NCBI GenBank assembly: GCA_037953625.1
Contig: CM075652.1
Span: 33,102,501-33,166,500, forward strand
Source of the DNA: Crotalaria pallida
Taxonomy: Eukaryota; Streptophyta; Magnoliopsida; Fabales; Fabaceae
Length of the DNA: 64,000 nucleotides
Reading direction: 5' to 3'
Shown here: positions 21,868 through 34,491 of the stretch, piece by piece
Layout of the letters: the number at the start of each line of letters is the position of its first letter
How positions within the stretch are numbered: the stretch's first letter is position 1
Program-made: the position numbers and the translations under genes
The notes under the pieces: model-generated
Database searches by the model: none
The model's input: only the letters and a program-made list of their open reading frames with translations
Told to the model about the DNA's origin: nothing

Positions 21868-22356
21868 CTATCTATATGATGCACTGCCAGGTGGATCCCC
21901 AACTCCCCACTGACTCCCAGTGGAGTGCTCGACTGGCTCTCCCTCGCTCTCTGCCTCCTCAGGGTTCTCCTCGACCTCATCCGACTGAGTCGTTGCCCGA
22001 CCACTGGGCACTGGGTCAGCAGATGGAGTCCCATGAACCGGACTCGTCGGACTAGGAACAAGAGTCTCCTCATGTATCACTCGGGAAGCAGAAGGATGGG
22101 ATCGGGTAGCTGTTCTAGATCGAAAACTATGATAACAACGAGCTGGTCAAGCCGGGGGTGGTCCATGGTAAGTATAAAAAGGGGGCACATGCAGGATATA
22201 GATAATAGGGATGAGGAACCTGACACGAGCCAAAGGGTTAGGGTGATAGAGGGTCACCTCTACCTCCCCCTCGTAGGTGGCTCTGTGGTCCTCGTAGTAC
22301 CACACTCCTCTAGGGAGTGGGCGAAACTCTATACAAGCTAGATATCGAGCCATCAC
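21868..22356 (-). CDS. LTR-embedded ORF, copy A
   Basis: Starts with ATG at 22353, three bases after a splice-acceptor-like ATAG. The first part reads MARYLACIEFRPLPRGVWYY then EDHRATYEGEVEVTLYHPNP. After about 65 codons the similarity to copy B (48360-48849) moves to another frame, where both copies encode an acidic segment ending EPVEHSTGSQWGVGDPPG. The conservation of the protein reading in both halves suggests a real product, perhaps with a further splice or a frameshift between the halves. I do not recognise a family. It lies inside the LTR, not in the internal domain. Confidence 0.4.
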
Positions 22357-23084
22357 CTATAATGGGCATAAAGGGATAAGCAATACAGTTCACATAATTA
22401 AATAAGAATAATTACATGAAGTAAACATTCACATTTACCAAATAGTCAAGTGATATGCATAAACATATGAGCAATCCATTTTCAAATATAATTAACTTCT
22501 TTAATTATAATGGCATGATGCATGCTCACTATCTCAAATTCATGAGATTCTCCAACTATCACTTTATGGACGTCCAACCAAACAACCCAAAGTACTTCCA
22601 GAGTACACAATCCATGCTTGGAAGTGATACAAAACGTTATTCGTCGAATGAACGTCATGCCACGAAGACGTAACAATCACTTTATGGTACATAAAACTAC
22701 CCCCAGAGTTTGTGTCACGCCGCGAAGACGTAATAACCATATCAACAGTGCACACACACACTGGCCACATTATCTCTCATAATGTGTCATCAAGCAGGAC
22801 ATCACATTTGGTATTCCCAAAATACCCTCCTCATGTTCCTCGAACATGACAAACGATATCCTATCGCCTTATCACCATGTATGGATGCACATAAATGTTC
22901 CATTTAAGATTATCCATTAATCTCATTATGTGCAACATGTAATAAATTCATCAATGAATATCTCAATGTAATTGATAACGTCATTCAACCTTGAAACATG
23001 ATTTCATTCACTGTAAGTGTCATTAGGTTCAAATAAACTTAGTTAAACTAAAAATGACATTTTTCAGTATTCTGGTCAAAAAGA

Positions 23085-23430
23085 CTCGAGTCTTATCCAA
23101 AAGACTCGAGTAGTTCATCAACTTTATGAAACCAGTGTTTTAGTCTACCCAGAATACTCGAGTGGTTCGTAAAAGGACTCGAGTGGTTCATAAGTTTTCT
23201 GAAAATTTGTGTATCATATTTTCCAAAATACTCGAGTGGTTTACAAAAGAATCAAGTTGTTTATCAGCCCAGAATACTCGAGTGGTTCATCAATACTCGA
23301 GTAGTTCATCAAAATGTTTCAAATGCTGCATCAGACAATACTCGAGTTTTGATTCAAGTACTCGAGTATTGGTGCTAACAGATGCACTGGTGCATCAGAA
23401 TATACTCGAGTCTTGAGTCAAACACTCGAG
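23085..23430. repeat. Paired CTCGAG palindromes (copy A)
   Basis: Pairs start at 23085/23105, 23157/23178, 23277/23296, 23341/23361 and 23405/23425 (19-21 bp), plus one degenerate pair at 23231/23251. A further pair lies upstream in the LTR at 24479/24499. Confidence 0.95.
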
Positions 23431-24787
23431 TCTTGCTGACAGTAAAACACTGAAAATTGGGTTTCAACATACCATTTTCAATTCTAACCAAATTTAACTA
23501 AAACCAATGATCAACAGAGTCATATTTATGCATAATAAACATGTTTCAACACAAAAATTATATCAAATTACAAAGAATCACAACTGATAATCAATTATGC
23601 CAAAAATGCATATTTTAAGCAACTTAACATACCAAAATCATTTCCATTCACTTTTGGCATGAAAACGACATTCACATAGCTCACATGCAACATTATAAAC
23701 TTGCTCAAACCAAAGTTTAAGCTCAAAGAGGCCTCCAAGCCATATTCCTATTTCAAACTATGCCCAAAGAGTCTCATGGTGACTCTGCACATAAATTTTA
23801 ATAAATTAAACTTATTCTAGTGAATGTATAGCTTCACCCTTACCTCTAGGTCGTGAATCAACAAGAGAATTGCTGAGAAAACAGCTAGAACTCCAAAACC
23901 CACAAAATCCTCTGCATGCAGACAGAGTTGGACAGGGTGCAAAGACCAGAGAATTTGACATGCAAAATCGATTTAAGAATTGGGGAAAATGGTTAGGACT
24001 CATTCTCTGCAACATAAACTAAAGGTAGAAACAAACTTGAGGACCATAGGATTTGTGTGCTTACCAAAATCAGAGCTTGAAGTAAGCTTCAGACTTCAGT
24101 TTTTCAAGTTGACAGCAAGAACACCCTCACTTTTGAGCTTCGATTCTCCTTCCACAAAGAACCTCAACTCACGATTTTTGTGTCTTTGTAAAGCTCGAGA
24201 TGTGAGCTTTACAATGGTGTATAACTCTCAGATTAACACTCTAAATTGAATCAAGAATAGAGGCAACGAAATTAAGAACCCTAACTTCGTTTTTCAAACC
24301 AATTTGGACAAAATGAGGCAAATCGATCAACAATCACGCTTATATAGACAAGCTTGTTGATCATGCATGTTGACACGACACCTGGAACGAGTCGCTGAGT
24401 GGGCTTCGTGTCAACTCGAGATTTCAACGAGTTGTTGACTCATCAAACGCACTAACGAGTGTTGGGCTGTCAAGAACACTCGAGTCTTTTCAGAAAGACT
24501 CGAGTCTTTTGGCTGATTTTTGGAAAATAAATATTTTATTTCCCTTCCCTCCAAAACCTTTCTAATATTGCTTCTAGGTCCTAAAACAGGGACTATCATG
24601 CAAAGACCTTATTTTTACATATTACTAATCATCAAATTATTTTTCATGCCTTCTCTCTTAACATATGCACACAAATAAACATTTAATTAATCAAAAGAAA
24701 ATAATTAATATTAGAAGAAATTAATTATGAATAACTTTCATAATTAACATTTTTATTAATCAGGAACTTAAAATTTGGGTTGTTACA

Positions 24788-25405
24788 GTCTCCTACTCCT
24801 TTAGCCTTCACTAAATTCATCTGCCTCTTCGGAACTGGACTTGGGAAATTAGTAGCAACATGCCCAGGCTTGTCTCACCGAAAGCAAAGCCCTTGCCATA
24901 TGTCGCGTGCAACGTGTTTATCATATGACTTCAGCAAAGTCATGTCTTGAGGGTCAGGAATCTCCTCATTCTCCTCTTCCTCTTCCTCCTCATTATCACC
25001 ATCATCATCAACATTTGCTTCTTCGTCATTCTTCTCTTCCTCCTCACTGTCATCATCATTTTCCTCTTCCTCCTCATCAACATTTTGTTTTTCATCATTC
25101 CCCTCTTCTTCCTCATTCTCATTATTATTTTCTTCATCATCATTTGCAACATCATTTGCATCATCTCCCTCATCATTCTCCTCTTCTAAACTCGATACAT
25201 CCGAACCGGTAGCTTTTTGAGTTATAGGTTCTGCTTCAGTTTCTTGAGAACTTTCGGAACTTTGATATTCTTCATCGGTTGTTTGAGATGATCCTGCCTC
25301 TGTTTGAGACTTAGCACGTCTCGAAGCTTGCTCACACCTATAAGAAGCAGTTTGTCAACGACGTTCCTCGCCAACCTTGATAGCAATAGTTTTGGATCTT
25401 ACCAT
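24788..25405 (-). pseudogene. Broken plant mobile domain gene joined to a zinc-knuckle piece
   Basis: The minus strand starts at 25405 (MVRSKTIAIKVGEERR), is stopped at once by TGA, then continues in frame through a Ser/Glu-rich and a very acidic stretch (about 70 residues of Asp, Glu and Asn) to DPQDMTLLKSYDKHVARDIW, which resembles the start of the plant mobile domain found in transposon-derived MAIL-type proteins. Directly after that comes GLCFR, a stop, and DKPGHVATNFPSPVPKRQM, a CCHC zinc knuckle of the gag type with its second Cys replaced by a stop. The LTR of copy A begins at once after it. A chimeric relic with no function left. Confidence 0.5.
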
Positions 25406-26574
25406 TTTGAGAAATTAAGATAACTTGTTTAATTAACATGTAATCAAAGTTTTTTTTAAAGTCTAAGTTAATTCCGCGACCCCCCTCTCAGAAATGTCGA
25501 AAAATTTCATTTCCGAGATTGGTAGGTCAGAAACCCATACGCAGAAACCCAAAAAAGACAATAACCTTAACTAAAAAGCATTGCAAGAAAAAACCTAATA
25601 TTACATTCCTAACCTATACTAATGCACATAAAACTCAATATAAACATGTACTAACCTACACAAAACAACCCAATCATATGCCCTAACCCTAACCTAAACA
25701 AAGAAACCTTAAACCTAAAACAAAGGAGAAAAGGGAAAGAGAGCATACCTAACAGAAAATGAGGCATGGAGGTTGTGTATGTGTTGTGTTGTTGTAGGAG
25801 AAGAAGAAAGGAAGTGGATTGGAGAAGTTGAGAAGAGAAGAAGAAAGAAGAAGGAACGCGTAGAAGAGAAGAAGAGATTGGTTTTTTTTTATTTTATTTT
25901 AAATTGAAGAAAGGGTATTTTCATCATTTCATACATTAAAATGGGGTGTGGGGATAGTATAGGGGGCAAAAATTCTAAAACTCATGCAGATTGATTACAT
26001 GGTTTATATCTTTATGTTTCTATACCTTTTCGTTCGTCAAGGTATTGGGCTTAAAATAACAAGTTAGGATCAAAAACATGTGTCATAACCCATGGACACA
26101 ACGCATGTTAGAACTCTATTTTTGCATCTCGTTACTTCCAAAAACTCCTATAATCCTTCCATGATGAATTCCTTCATTTTTTAAATGCTCCAAGCCTCAA
26201 AATCAATCAACTTCACATCCATAACATAATAAATCTTTCCAAGTGAAATGAGAACAAAATGCATGCTAAAATCATAATAAAATGCAAAATTATGTATTAA
26301 ATGAATGCAAACGATAAATAACATATTACACATATTACATACAATTTACTTAAGAACATATGAAATGACCAAAATGCCCTTGCTCCTACTTGATCTCTAA
26401 AACTAACTCCCTCATTAATGGTAGCAATAAATATGAGGGTGAATGTCTTCCGTATTCACTGCAGTTATCTTGAATCATTGCAAGTACCAAACTCCCTTCT
26501 CCAATTCATCAAAAGTCAGGATGATGCAAAATTGCAAATGATGGGTTTACTCTGGACCAGTAACCCAACATCTT
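25406..26574. other. Spacer without a gene
   Basis: The segment 25406-25900 looks like the purine-rich leader of the broken mobile-domain gene. The rest is AT-rich with no convincing ORF or repeat end. Confidence 0.5.
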
Positions 26575-28690
26575 TGGATGAAACAATGATACTTGCAGTT
26601 CTTAAATTGACAAACCAATATTAGTCTCCTTAGCAAATGGATGATGTATATGGCTAGCAGTAGCAAGTTAGGCCACTGGCACATGCACATATTTATTCTC
26701 AAGTTTTTCACTTCCCCTTGACTTTGGCCGCTCTTCATAGCACATGGCATCGGAAAATAATTACTTCCCCAAACTCTGCAAAAGAATTTCCGAATTCTTT
26801 GAAAAATAAATAAGCTCTTTTGGCTCTACACAATCTGTACAAATTTCATAAAGGTAACAAAACTTACAAAATCGTACATGACAGTTCTATATACACTTCA
26901 TTATTATGAGGCTTTGTTCAATATACACTTTATTATTATGAGGTTTTTAACAAAGCTCATTATGCTGTATTATTGCCATCAAGCACATCGCCAACCACAA
27001 GATGGCTCACATATAAATATAAATAGCAATATTGCAATTTTCTTTTTGCTGGATATACATAAGAAGAATAACAAACCAAACAAGTAATACAAAAGATGAA
27101 TAAGAACAGTATAACCAGGAGGCACAATCACTCAAAGCAATGGCCAGCGTACAAATTAATGAACTCTTGAACGTTGAAACACGAGAGAGCTTTCAACTTC
27201 CCAAGTTCACTCATCTTCAGCCCAAATATCATCTGATTGCTCCAAGCAAATTGGCACCATCAAGCTTTGCTCCTTCCAAGTGCTTAGTAGTTAAAAAAAA
27301 GAGGATTAAATTATGTTAGCTTATCATACTTTGAACAGAAAAATATACCTGGCATTTTTTTCAACGCACTATTTACTTGTGTTACCCATTCATGCCAGTC
27401 ATCCAAATGCTAGCCACAGGATAACGTACAGAGATAGATGCATATGTTCTCTTGCTATAAACTCAGGTTTTAAAACAAATAAATAAAAGGAGCATCATAT
27501 GGAAGGAATTTGGAAATTTCAAATCTGATCCTTCAAGGTTACTTTTTATTCAATTTGCCAAAATACACTTTAGCCAACTATAATGTGCAAGCTTCACTTT
27601 AGAGGAGCCTGCCCCTATATATTTTTTAAACAGCTACAAGATTTAGCCAACTATAATGTGGATATTCCCGATTTTAATATAATAGTCTACAAAGGAGGAT
27701 ACCAATGACTAAAAAAAATAACCATCAAGTACACCCCTCATTTTATTTACTTATCTATTTATCTATCATAATACTAATAATTATTATTTAAGAAAATGGA
27801 ATTAAGGGCATATCCAAAAAAAAATGGAATTAAGGACCCAATTACAGATTGCCTTAGAGATTAGAGACCTAGTTACAAATTTTAAAGTTCAAGGAATTAC
27901 AAATTATTTTAAAGTTTTTGGTACTTGATTACTAATTTTATAAGTTTAGGGGACCTATTTGAAAATTCCCAAATAGTTTAGGGAACTGCGGAATAGTAAA
28001 ACTTATAATAAACAGCAGAGAAATTTAAAAGAACTAGCCAATTTACATACTGTATCTCGAAGATTGACATGACGCAGATAAGCTCGCTGAAGGTTAGCAC
28101 CCTTCAAGTTGGCATTGCTCAATTTTGCACCCTGGGAAATAGGGAATTGATTACAAAAGAACTGAGGCCATAATAGGAAATAAAAATTTCGCTCAACCAT
28201 GAAAATGAATTAAATCGAAGAAACCTGAAAGAAAATTAACAATAAATTACATACACCTACCCTAGCATATAATGAGACTACAAACATCTCTTTTTTGCTT
28301 TTAAAACATATGTGCCTCCACTGTTTTAAATTCTAAATAACATACAGCCTCTCTACATGATGTAAAAATCACAAAAAGTCCAACCCATATTTTTTTATTC
28401 TTATAATTATGGTCTAAAAATGTCAATTCAAGTAGTCTGGTTGATTAGCTCGTGTACAAATACTAAAAGTAGCTGTAATACCTGTTAATGATTTGAACAT
28501 TTTTTGGGCCTGTGGGCCACCCCATCACATCACAGGCAGACCAAGGTCAGGGCAAGCTTGCCCATTGCAGCCAAATTTTGATGGCCTGGTTGTCCCATTT
28601 CTTTCGGTATTTCAGGCTAGTCTATTGGTCTTTGCCCATTTTGAAACCCTTACATACAATGTATTCATTTAAGGGTGGAGAAGACATGCC
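26575..28690 (-). other. Duplicated block, intact-locus copy
   Basis: The 3' flank, last exons and introns of the FIP2-like gene that are repeated at 4391-21245. A segment of about 470 bp at 27530-28005 has no match in the other copy. The copy retains target sites without the MITEs and the CACTA found in its partner. Confidence 0.85.
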
Positions 28691-31600
28691 ATATTGTTTT
28701 ATATATTCTTTAGTAAGAGAATAATGCAGAAATCAGTGGCACTAAGTTTGCTGTGGAAAACATTTGCAACCTTACTATATAACATGGACCCCTACAGATC
28801 CAGAATGATTTACCTTTAAATTAGCTCCTTCTAGGACAGCCCCCTCTAGATTGGCATTAGTAAGATCTGCATTCTGAGAAGTGAAGAGGTACTTATTAAT
28901 GAATCAGCACCAATTTTTATACAAGGCACAATACTATTGATGCTGGTAAGCTGTAACTCATGTCATGAAAGTAAAATGATCCATCTGGTAAAATATGACT
29001 AATAATACCTATTTTGGTCCTCCAAATATACATGTGTTAAAAGTTTGGTCAACTAATAAGAAATACATCAAAATGACGCTATAATGTCAAATTTTGTTGC
29101 ACCTGTAGATGTGCAGAACGCAGGTCTGCTCCGCAGAAGCTGCTATCTACAAGACAAGCATCTGCAAAATAGTGGTTTCAAACAGTTTAACTTCACTTCC
29201 AAAAATACTGTTTCATATACCGATAAAATAAAGGTACATTGCACTCTTTATCTTGTTTTAGTGTAACCAAAAAAAAAATATGTAGATTGGAGATAATTAA
29301 AATATTACCCAGGAAGCCTGTAGAAGGGAAGATAGGGAGCCTACAAGTTGGACATACTTTGCACTGGATCTGTTTTCTATTTGTTCACATATATACTAAG
29401 GAATAGGAATGCAGAATACAGTTACAAAGTGAAAGTTATTATTAGTATTTGCCTTTATATTTTATTAACACTATCATCATCCTCTATGACATTTCTCAAA
29501 TACCAAGCATAATGCCACTCAGACCATCCTAATTCATATTGAATGGGAAAACTAGTTTAAAAAAGAGAACAGTCTGTTTTGCCATTCTGAGAAAATAAAC
29601 AAGGCATCCCTGTTCTGCCCACCATCTAATTTTGCCAAGAAAGTTATATATACCCTCGCACTGACTATAAAAACAATAATATTGAAAGTAGAAATAGATA
29701 CATATTGATCTTGTGCAAAGAAAGATAATATAATAAGGGGTAATGACTCTGTAATTCTATCTCTTCATAAAAAATAAACTTGCATATAACTACAATATTC
29801 TAACAGACCTTGCAGATTTGCACTCTGAAGGCATGCACCAGCTAATAAAGCACCACGGAGATTCGCCCCTGTAAACTCGCATCTTCCCTAGGCAAGATGA
29901 AATAATTAAGAGGCCAGCAAGTCTGTATGCAAATTATACAGAAGAATCTCAGAGTGACTTACTCACGCAAAGTTGCATTGTGAAAGATGGAGCCCTCAGC
30001 ATCAACATCCTATTAAATTAGATAGCTTTTAGGATAATTTGTCACTAAAAATTAGATCGGGTTAATTATGTGGTTAAAACCAGTCAATTATACAATTTCA
30101 TACTGAACTAAAATAAGACAAGCACACAGTGCCACAAGACACAAGTTATGCAAAGTACTATAGAATGTGGTGATCATATTAGTGAACAGATCTTTACTAA
30201 ATACTGTACCATTAATAATTTACATCATATACACTAATGAAAAGGCTTAATTATGTCACAAGTCCCTGAAGTTTGGGTTACTTTTGCCAGATACCCTTAT
30301 TCTTTTTTTTAAATGTCTGACTCCACGAAGTTACTTCTGGGTTTGTCATATACCCCTACTACCAATTCTGGTCAATTTTGTTGACATGTAACATTGGAAT
30401 CATAATCAGACACAGGAGGTTAAGCACCTGGTGCCCTGTGGGCGAAGATCCTTTTTTCAAAAACTTTAAAAAACTAAAAAACTTAATATTTTAATATTTT
30501 TAGTTAAATAAAAAAAGAAAAAAAAAAGAATTGAAGAGAGAGGTCGTCTTCGCCAGTGTGACATCACGCGACACCACATGACCAACCTCCTGCGTCTGAT
30601 TAGGATTCTGATGTTACATGTATTCAAAATTGGCTAGAATCGATAGTAGGGGTATATGACAAACCCAGAAGTAACTTCGTGGAGTTAGACATTGAAAAAA
30701 AAGTATAAGCGTATCTGACAAAAGTATCCCAAACTTCAGGGACTTGTGACATAATTAAGCCTAATGAAAATATGGACATCTTTGATCTGGAGCATGAAGA
30801 TAGTTAATATGTTCTCAAATGAAAGCCTAACCTAGGAACTGACTGAACTAAATTCGGCCCAAGCTTTAGAAATTTCAAGCCTAGCTTGCCTTATACCAAA
30901 TTGGTCCGAATTAACTTGCCAAATAGATATCCGAAGTATTAAGTCTAGTCAGAATCATACATACCCGAAACTTCGCACATTGAAGATTTGCTCGCGAAAA
31001 GAACACATTTTTAAGACAAGCAAAGCTAAAATCCACATATGATAAATCCTGAAAAATCATAATCAAGAGATCAAGTCCATGTCAGGGAATGATGTTAGCA
31101 GGCATATTATCCTCCATATATTTACCATTTAAAAGTTCTATTCAATGTGATTCAGATGCCTCAAGAGGTAATCTTGATTCCCAGAATGTGGTTATTGAAA
31201 AAATTTTCTCCTCAAAAGGTAACACATTATATATCATCCTTTGCCATGAATAATCATATCAAATGCCCCAATTGTATAATATTGAAAGCAAATTTGGATA
31301 TAATTGAATTCAATATTTCTGCCAACATACATTAGCTTAAAGCTTCCTATTATTGGTAGAAATGAAGTTACTGAATACCAGATAAAGCAAAGTTAAGAGG
31401 CAATAGATATATTTGAAGGCTAACGGGAAATGCAGTACTCCAAAAATCAAATTCAGATAATAACATGATTGGTTTTACAAGTATAGAAAGACACTGATCA
31501 AAAGCATTATGGTCCAAAAAATTACCAGTTTAGAGAGGTCAAGGCCAGAAAGATTAACCCCTCGAAATCTGACTCTCTCAGATTGTATACACTTGATGAT

Positions 31601-33358
31601 ATCAGTACGTGTCAACTCAGTATGCAACTCATCATCTTCCTTCTTCCTCTTGTCAAGGACAGCATGAATTCCATCTATAAGTCCCTGACATTATGCATGT
31701 GATCACAGGTTTTAGGATTTTACTAAGGCCTGAAGTTTCGGTTTCATTTTTGTTTGGTAAAGCAATCGGAAGAAATCTAGCAAAGAAAGCAATGATAGCA
31801 AGTGAAGTATGGACTTTACTTGATTATTGTATAACAAGGAACATTTTTATAGTTAAGCATGTAACAGTACCCTGGCAAACTAGAGTCAAAAAATGTTGGG
31901 AATGCTAGTAGTAAACAAAACCAAGCAGAAGGCAGCCTACAAAAGTATATTTCAGATTCAGAAGTTATCGTTTGCAATGATAATCCAATAAAAGAGCAAT
32001 GCTTACAAGCATCTGATAGTACTCAGCCTCCCGCATCAGCTCTGAATATTCAGAGTCCTCCAGAGTGGGAACCACACCGTCCCTTAACCAATTGAGAATG
32101 TGCCGGAAGTGTTTACCATCCCTATCAACAAAGACATACCCCTGCAATCACCCATGGCCAAGTCATCAAATCAACAAATACAACCAAAATGAATCAATGG
32201 CCAAACATATCAAATTCCATACTCCTACAAGACAGAGACAATATCAGGGTTCCATGTTCGATCCCTGGGTAAGCTGAACATGTTTCGATTTATGAGGGGA
32301 GCGCTCAAGTGGCTGGGTAGATACTCCCCCTAGTTTGGAAAGACTCATCGGATCCAGTGTGGCCAAGTGGGTCCCAGGTTCTGGGTATAAAAAAACAACA
32401 AAAACAACAAAAACAACAAAGTAAGCGAAAACCCTTATTGATGCTTGCATCATGCATCACCTAGGAATGCGGCAAACCTCCCCTCCCCTTAAATGTTCAG
32501 CTAACATAGTTCATACAATAATAAAGGAAATTATATTGACATCTCCTGAGATTTGGCACTCCTATTGGGATATGTGTAATGAAACCATAACCCACAAAGG
32601 AGATCAGCATATTTTTTTTTTCTAAGAGGGGTTGCTGAGGGTAATGAAGTCAAGTCTTAGATAGGTTAGTATAATTTCCCCAAATAATAAATAATAAATA
32701 ATAATAATCAAGCCAAGGGTGTGCCTATGTGCAACGGTAAGGCTGCTTGCCTTGTGACCTGGGTTCAAATCCTGGAAACGACCTCTTTGCATGAGCCCCA
32801 GACACGCGGCCCTTTTAAATAATAATTGAGCTGGAGCTTCCATGGCATACCATAACCTTGAAGAAGACAACTTAACCTCCCATAAACATTCATTTACCAA
32901 AACAATAATAATGACAAAACAAAAGGTGCATTCATCAATCAATCATCATCGTGTTAAACAAATACAAATACAATACGAAAAGGAAGCGTGTGGAAACGAT
33001 GGAAAAGAGAATTGGAGATTGCCTTATCAGAATCAAGGCAAAGAGTATGGCGACCACTGAACATAGCAGCGAGCATTGAATCAGGCTCCCTCTGAGTCAA
33101 AGTATCGGTGGTTGTCCAAAATTTCATCCCTCCTAACAAAAATCATAAATTAAAATAACAATTCAAATTTAGTTCTTGAATGTTGCACGGAGTAAAGAGA
33201 AAATAAAATTCCTAAAAGTTTTGTCGTAATGATGATGATGATGATGAATGAGGATAGTGGAAGAAAATAAAATGGTGTTTGACGGTAGGAATGAATTATA
33301 AGGAAAGGGTGAAAACCAAACCTATGTTGAGGCGAACCACGGAATCGAAGTTCTTCAT
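27229..33358 (-). CDS. FIP2: FIP2-like BTB/POZ and pentapeptide-repeat protein
   Basis: Eleven exons: 33322-33358, 33023-33132, 32007-32141, 31526-31684, 30965-31048, 29963-30009, 29809-29882, 29103-29161, 28814-28873, 28051-28131 and 27229-27282. All phases close, giving 299 aa against 298 in Arabidopsis FIP2 (At5g55000). Residues about 7-95 form the T1-type BTB domain (VRLNIGG, then DSMLAAMFSGRH, then GYVFVDRDGKHFRHILNWLR, then EAEYYQML). Residues about 125-299 are pentapeptide repeats (NLSGLDLSKL, ANLEGAVLEGANLK, GAKLSNANLKGANLQRAYLR). FIP2 was described as a formin (AFH1) interactor, and BTB proteins of this type can bridge CUL3 ligases; the role here is inferred. Intron 2 uses a GC donor (AAG|GCAATC). 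The introns hold a MULE-MITE and SINE pieces. The gene has no visible defect. Confidence 0.92.
30244..30761. mobile_element. MULE-type MITE in intron 5 of the FIP2-like gene
   Basis: Inverted ends GGCTTAATTATGTCACAAGT with long inner inverted repeats, and an exact 9-bp duplication TAATGAAAA (30235-30243, 30762-30770). Confidence 0.95.
32238..32425 (+). mobile_element. tRNA-derived SINE fragment
   Basis: Box B-like GTTCGATCC at about 32257, a short body and a tail of (AAC)n at 32391-32418, in intron 2 of the FIP2-like gene. The 5' part with box A is not clear. Confidence 0.5.
32705..32830 (+). mobile_element. Au-like SINE fragment
   Basis: Contains GTGACCTGGGTTCAAATCCT then GGAAACGACCTCTTTGCA, the box B region and following sequence of plant Au SINEs, and a box A-like stretch at about 32727. 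Located in intron 2 of the FIP2-like gene. Confidence 0.65.
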
Positions 33359-33475
33359 TGTGGGGAGGCTCAGTCGAGAGAGACAGCTACAGCACCACCG
33401 GCACAGCAGATGCTGCCACCATCACCCTATTCGGGAAATCAAGCAAAAATGGGATCTTATATCAATAGTAGTAAG

Positions 33476-34491
33476 TAGCATGGGCAATTATTGCGGATGT
33501 CCATGGGCCCGCCCACCCGCCTGCAATTTTTTGCAGGTAGACATTGATTTTAGGGTATTTCTATCATGCAATTTAAAATTGGATGATGCAATCTTTTCTT
33601 AAACCAATAAGAAGTTGCCACCTATGCCATGTCATTGTTTGAAGTAGTTAAAATTAGTTTTTTGCAATTTAGTCCAACATAAAAAGTAAATTAAAAATTT
33701 AGTCCTTTGTACCTATAGACAAATTATAACTTTTATTTTTAAATTTAGTCACTTGCATTAAGCCTTTTTACACAAGTGACTAATTTTAACTACTTTTAAT
33801 TTTTTTTTAAATTAAAAGTTATAATTTGTCTATAAGTACAAAGGACTAAATTTTTAATTTACTTTTTATGTTGGACTAAATTGCAAAAACCTAATTTTAA
33901 CTAGATTTAAGAAAAAATTGCATAGCAACCATCCAATTTTGGATTGCATGATAATAACTCCCTTGATTTTAAGCCAAGCAAATAAAAAATGCCGGCTCGC
34001 CCTGCCCATTTTTTTAGCGGGCATTCTCGGGCGGGCGGCGGGCCGCCCACGGGCCGTCCATTAATTTTTTTTAAAAAAACATATGTCATATGTTTCCTAA
34101 TTTCTAAGTACGAATTACTTTTAAAAAAAATTTGATTGTCATTCTGATCCAGCACAAATTTTAATTGATTGTTCAATTTTTATTTAACTGTTTGACCGAT
34201 TTTTTTGCTTTCAGTCTTTCATTGATTGTTTTTATGTGTTTTTTTAGTATTTTGAGTAATTTATAGCCTTATGTTAGTTACGTACCGTTAGCATTTTTTA
34301 ATTTTTGGCCTCTTCATGGGTTTATTTTTCAATTTTTAAAATTTTTTTAATTAAAGCGGGCCGCCCGGGCGGGCAGGGCCTCTATTTTTCGCCCACGAAA
34401 TTTTAAAGGGTGGGCATGCCCGCCCACCAAAATCGCGGGCATTGGCGGGCATGCGCCCATGTCCGTCCGCCCGCCCAAATTGCCAATGCTA
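33476..34491. mobile_element. Non-autonomous hAT element
   Basis: Inverted ends TAGCATGGGCAATT and TAGCATTGGCAATT with an exact 8-bp duplication GTAGTAAG (33468-33475, 34492-34499). GGGCGGGC-rich subterminal repeats lie at both ends. It sits just upstream of the FIP2-like start codon (118 bp). Confidence 0.9.
33541..33975. mobile_element. Long-hairpin MITE nested in the hAT element
   Basis: Near-perfect inverted repeats of over 100 bp (for example TTTGCAATTTAGTCCAACAT at 33659 and its inverse near 33890) around a short centre. A transcript would fold into a long double strand. Confidence 0.8.

Larger units (their letters stand above)
21812..24787 (-). mobile_element. Long gypsy-type LTR, 3'-truncated
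   Basis: Begins on the minus strand at 24787 with TGTAACAACCC and is similar along its length to the gypsy LTR at 47769-51310. Order on the minus strand: CTCGAG pair at 24499/24479, TATA at about 24343 (CTATATAAGC), splice donor AGAG|GTAAGGG at 23843, CTCGAG pairs 23430-23085, hairpins 22860-22600, acceptor at 22357, ORF 22356-21868. The last part of about 520 bp is missing; hAT-like sequence abuts it at 21812. Confidence 0.8.

Noticed and set aside
24940..25212. Three ORFs rich in His/Leu, Met/Arg or Ile/Leu
   Set aside because: They are other-frame readings of the low-complexity acidic segment of the broken mobile-domain gene.
32705..32830. tRNA gene
   Set aside because: Only box A and B-like parts are present, followed by Au SINE body sequence; no cloverleaf can be formed.
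33279..33602. 107-codon plus-strand ORF at the FIP2 start
   Set aside because: Overlaps exon 1 of the FIP2-like gene in antisense and runs into the hAT element; no protein similarity seen.
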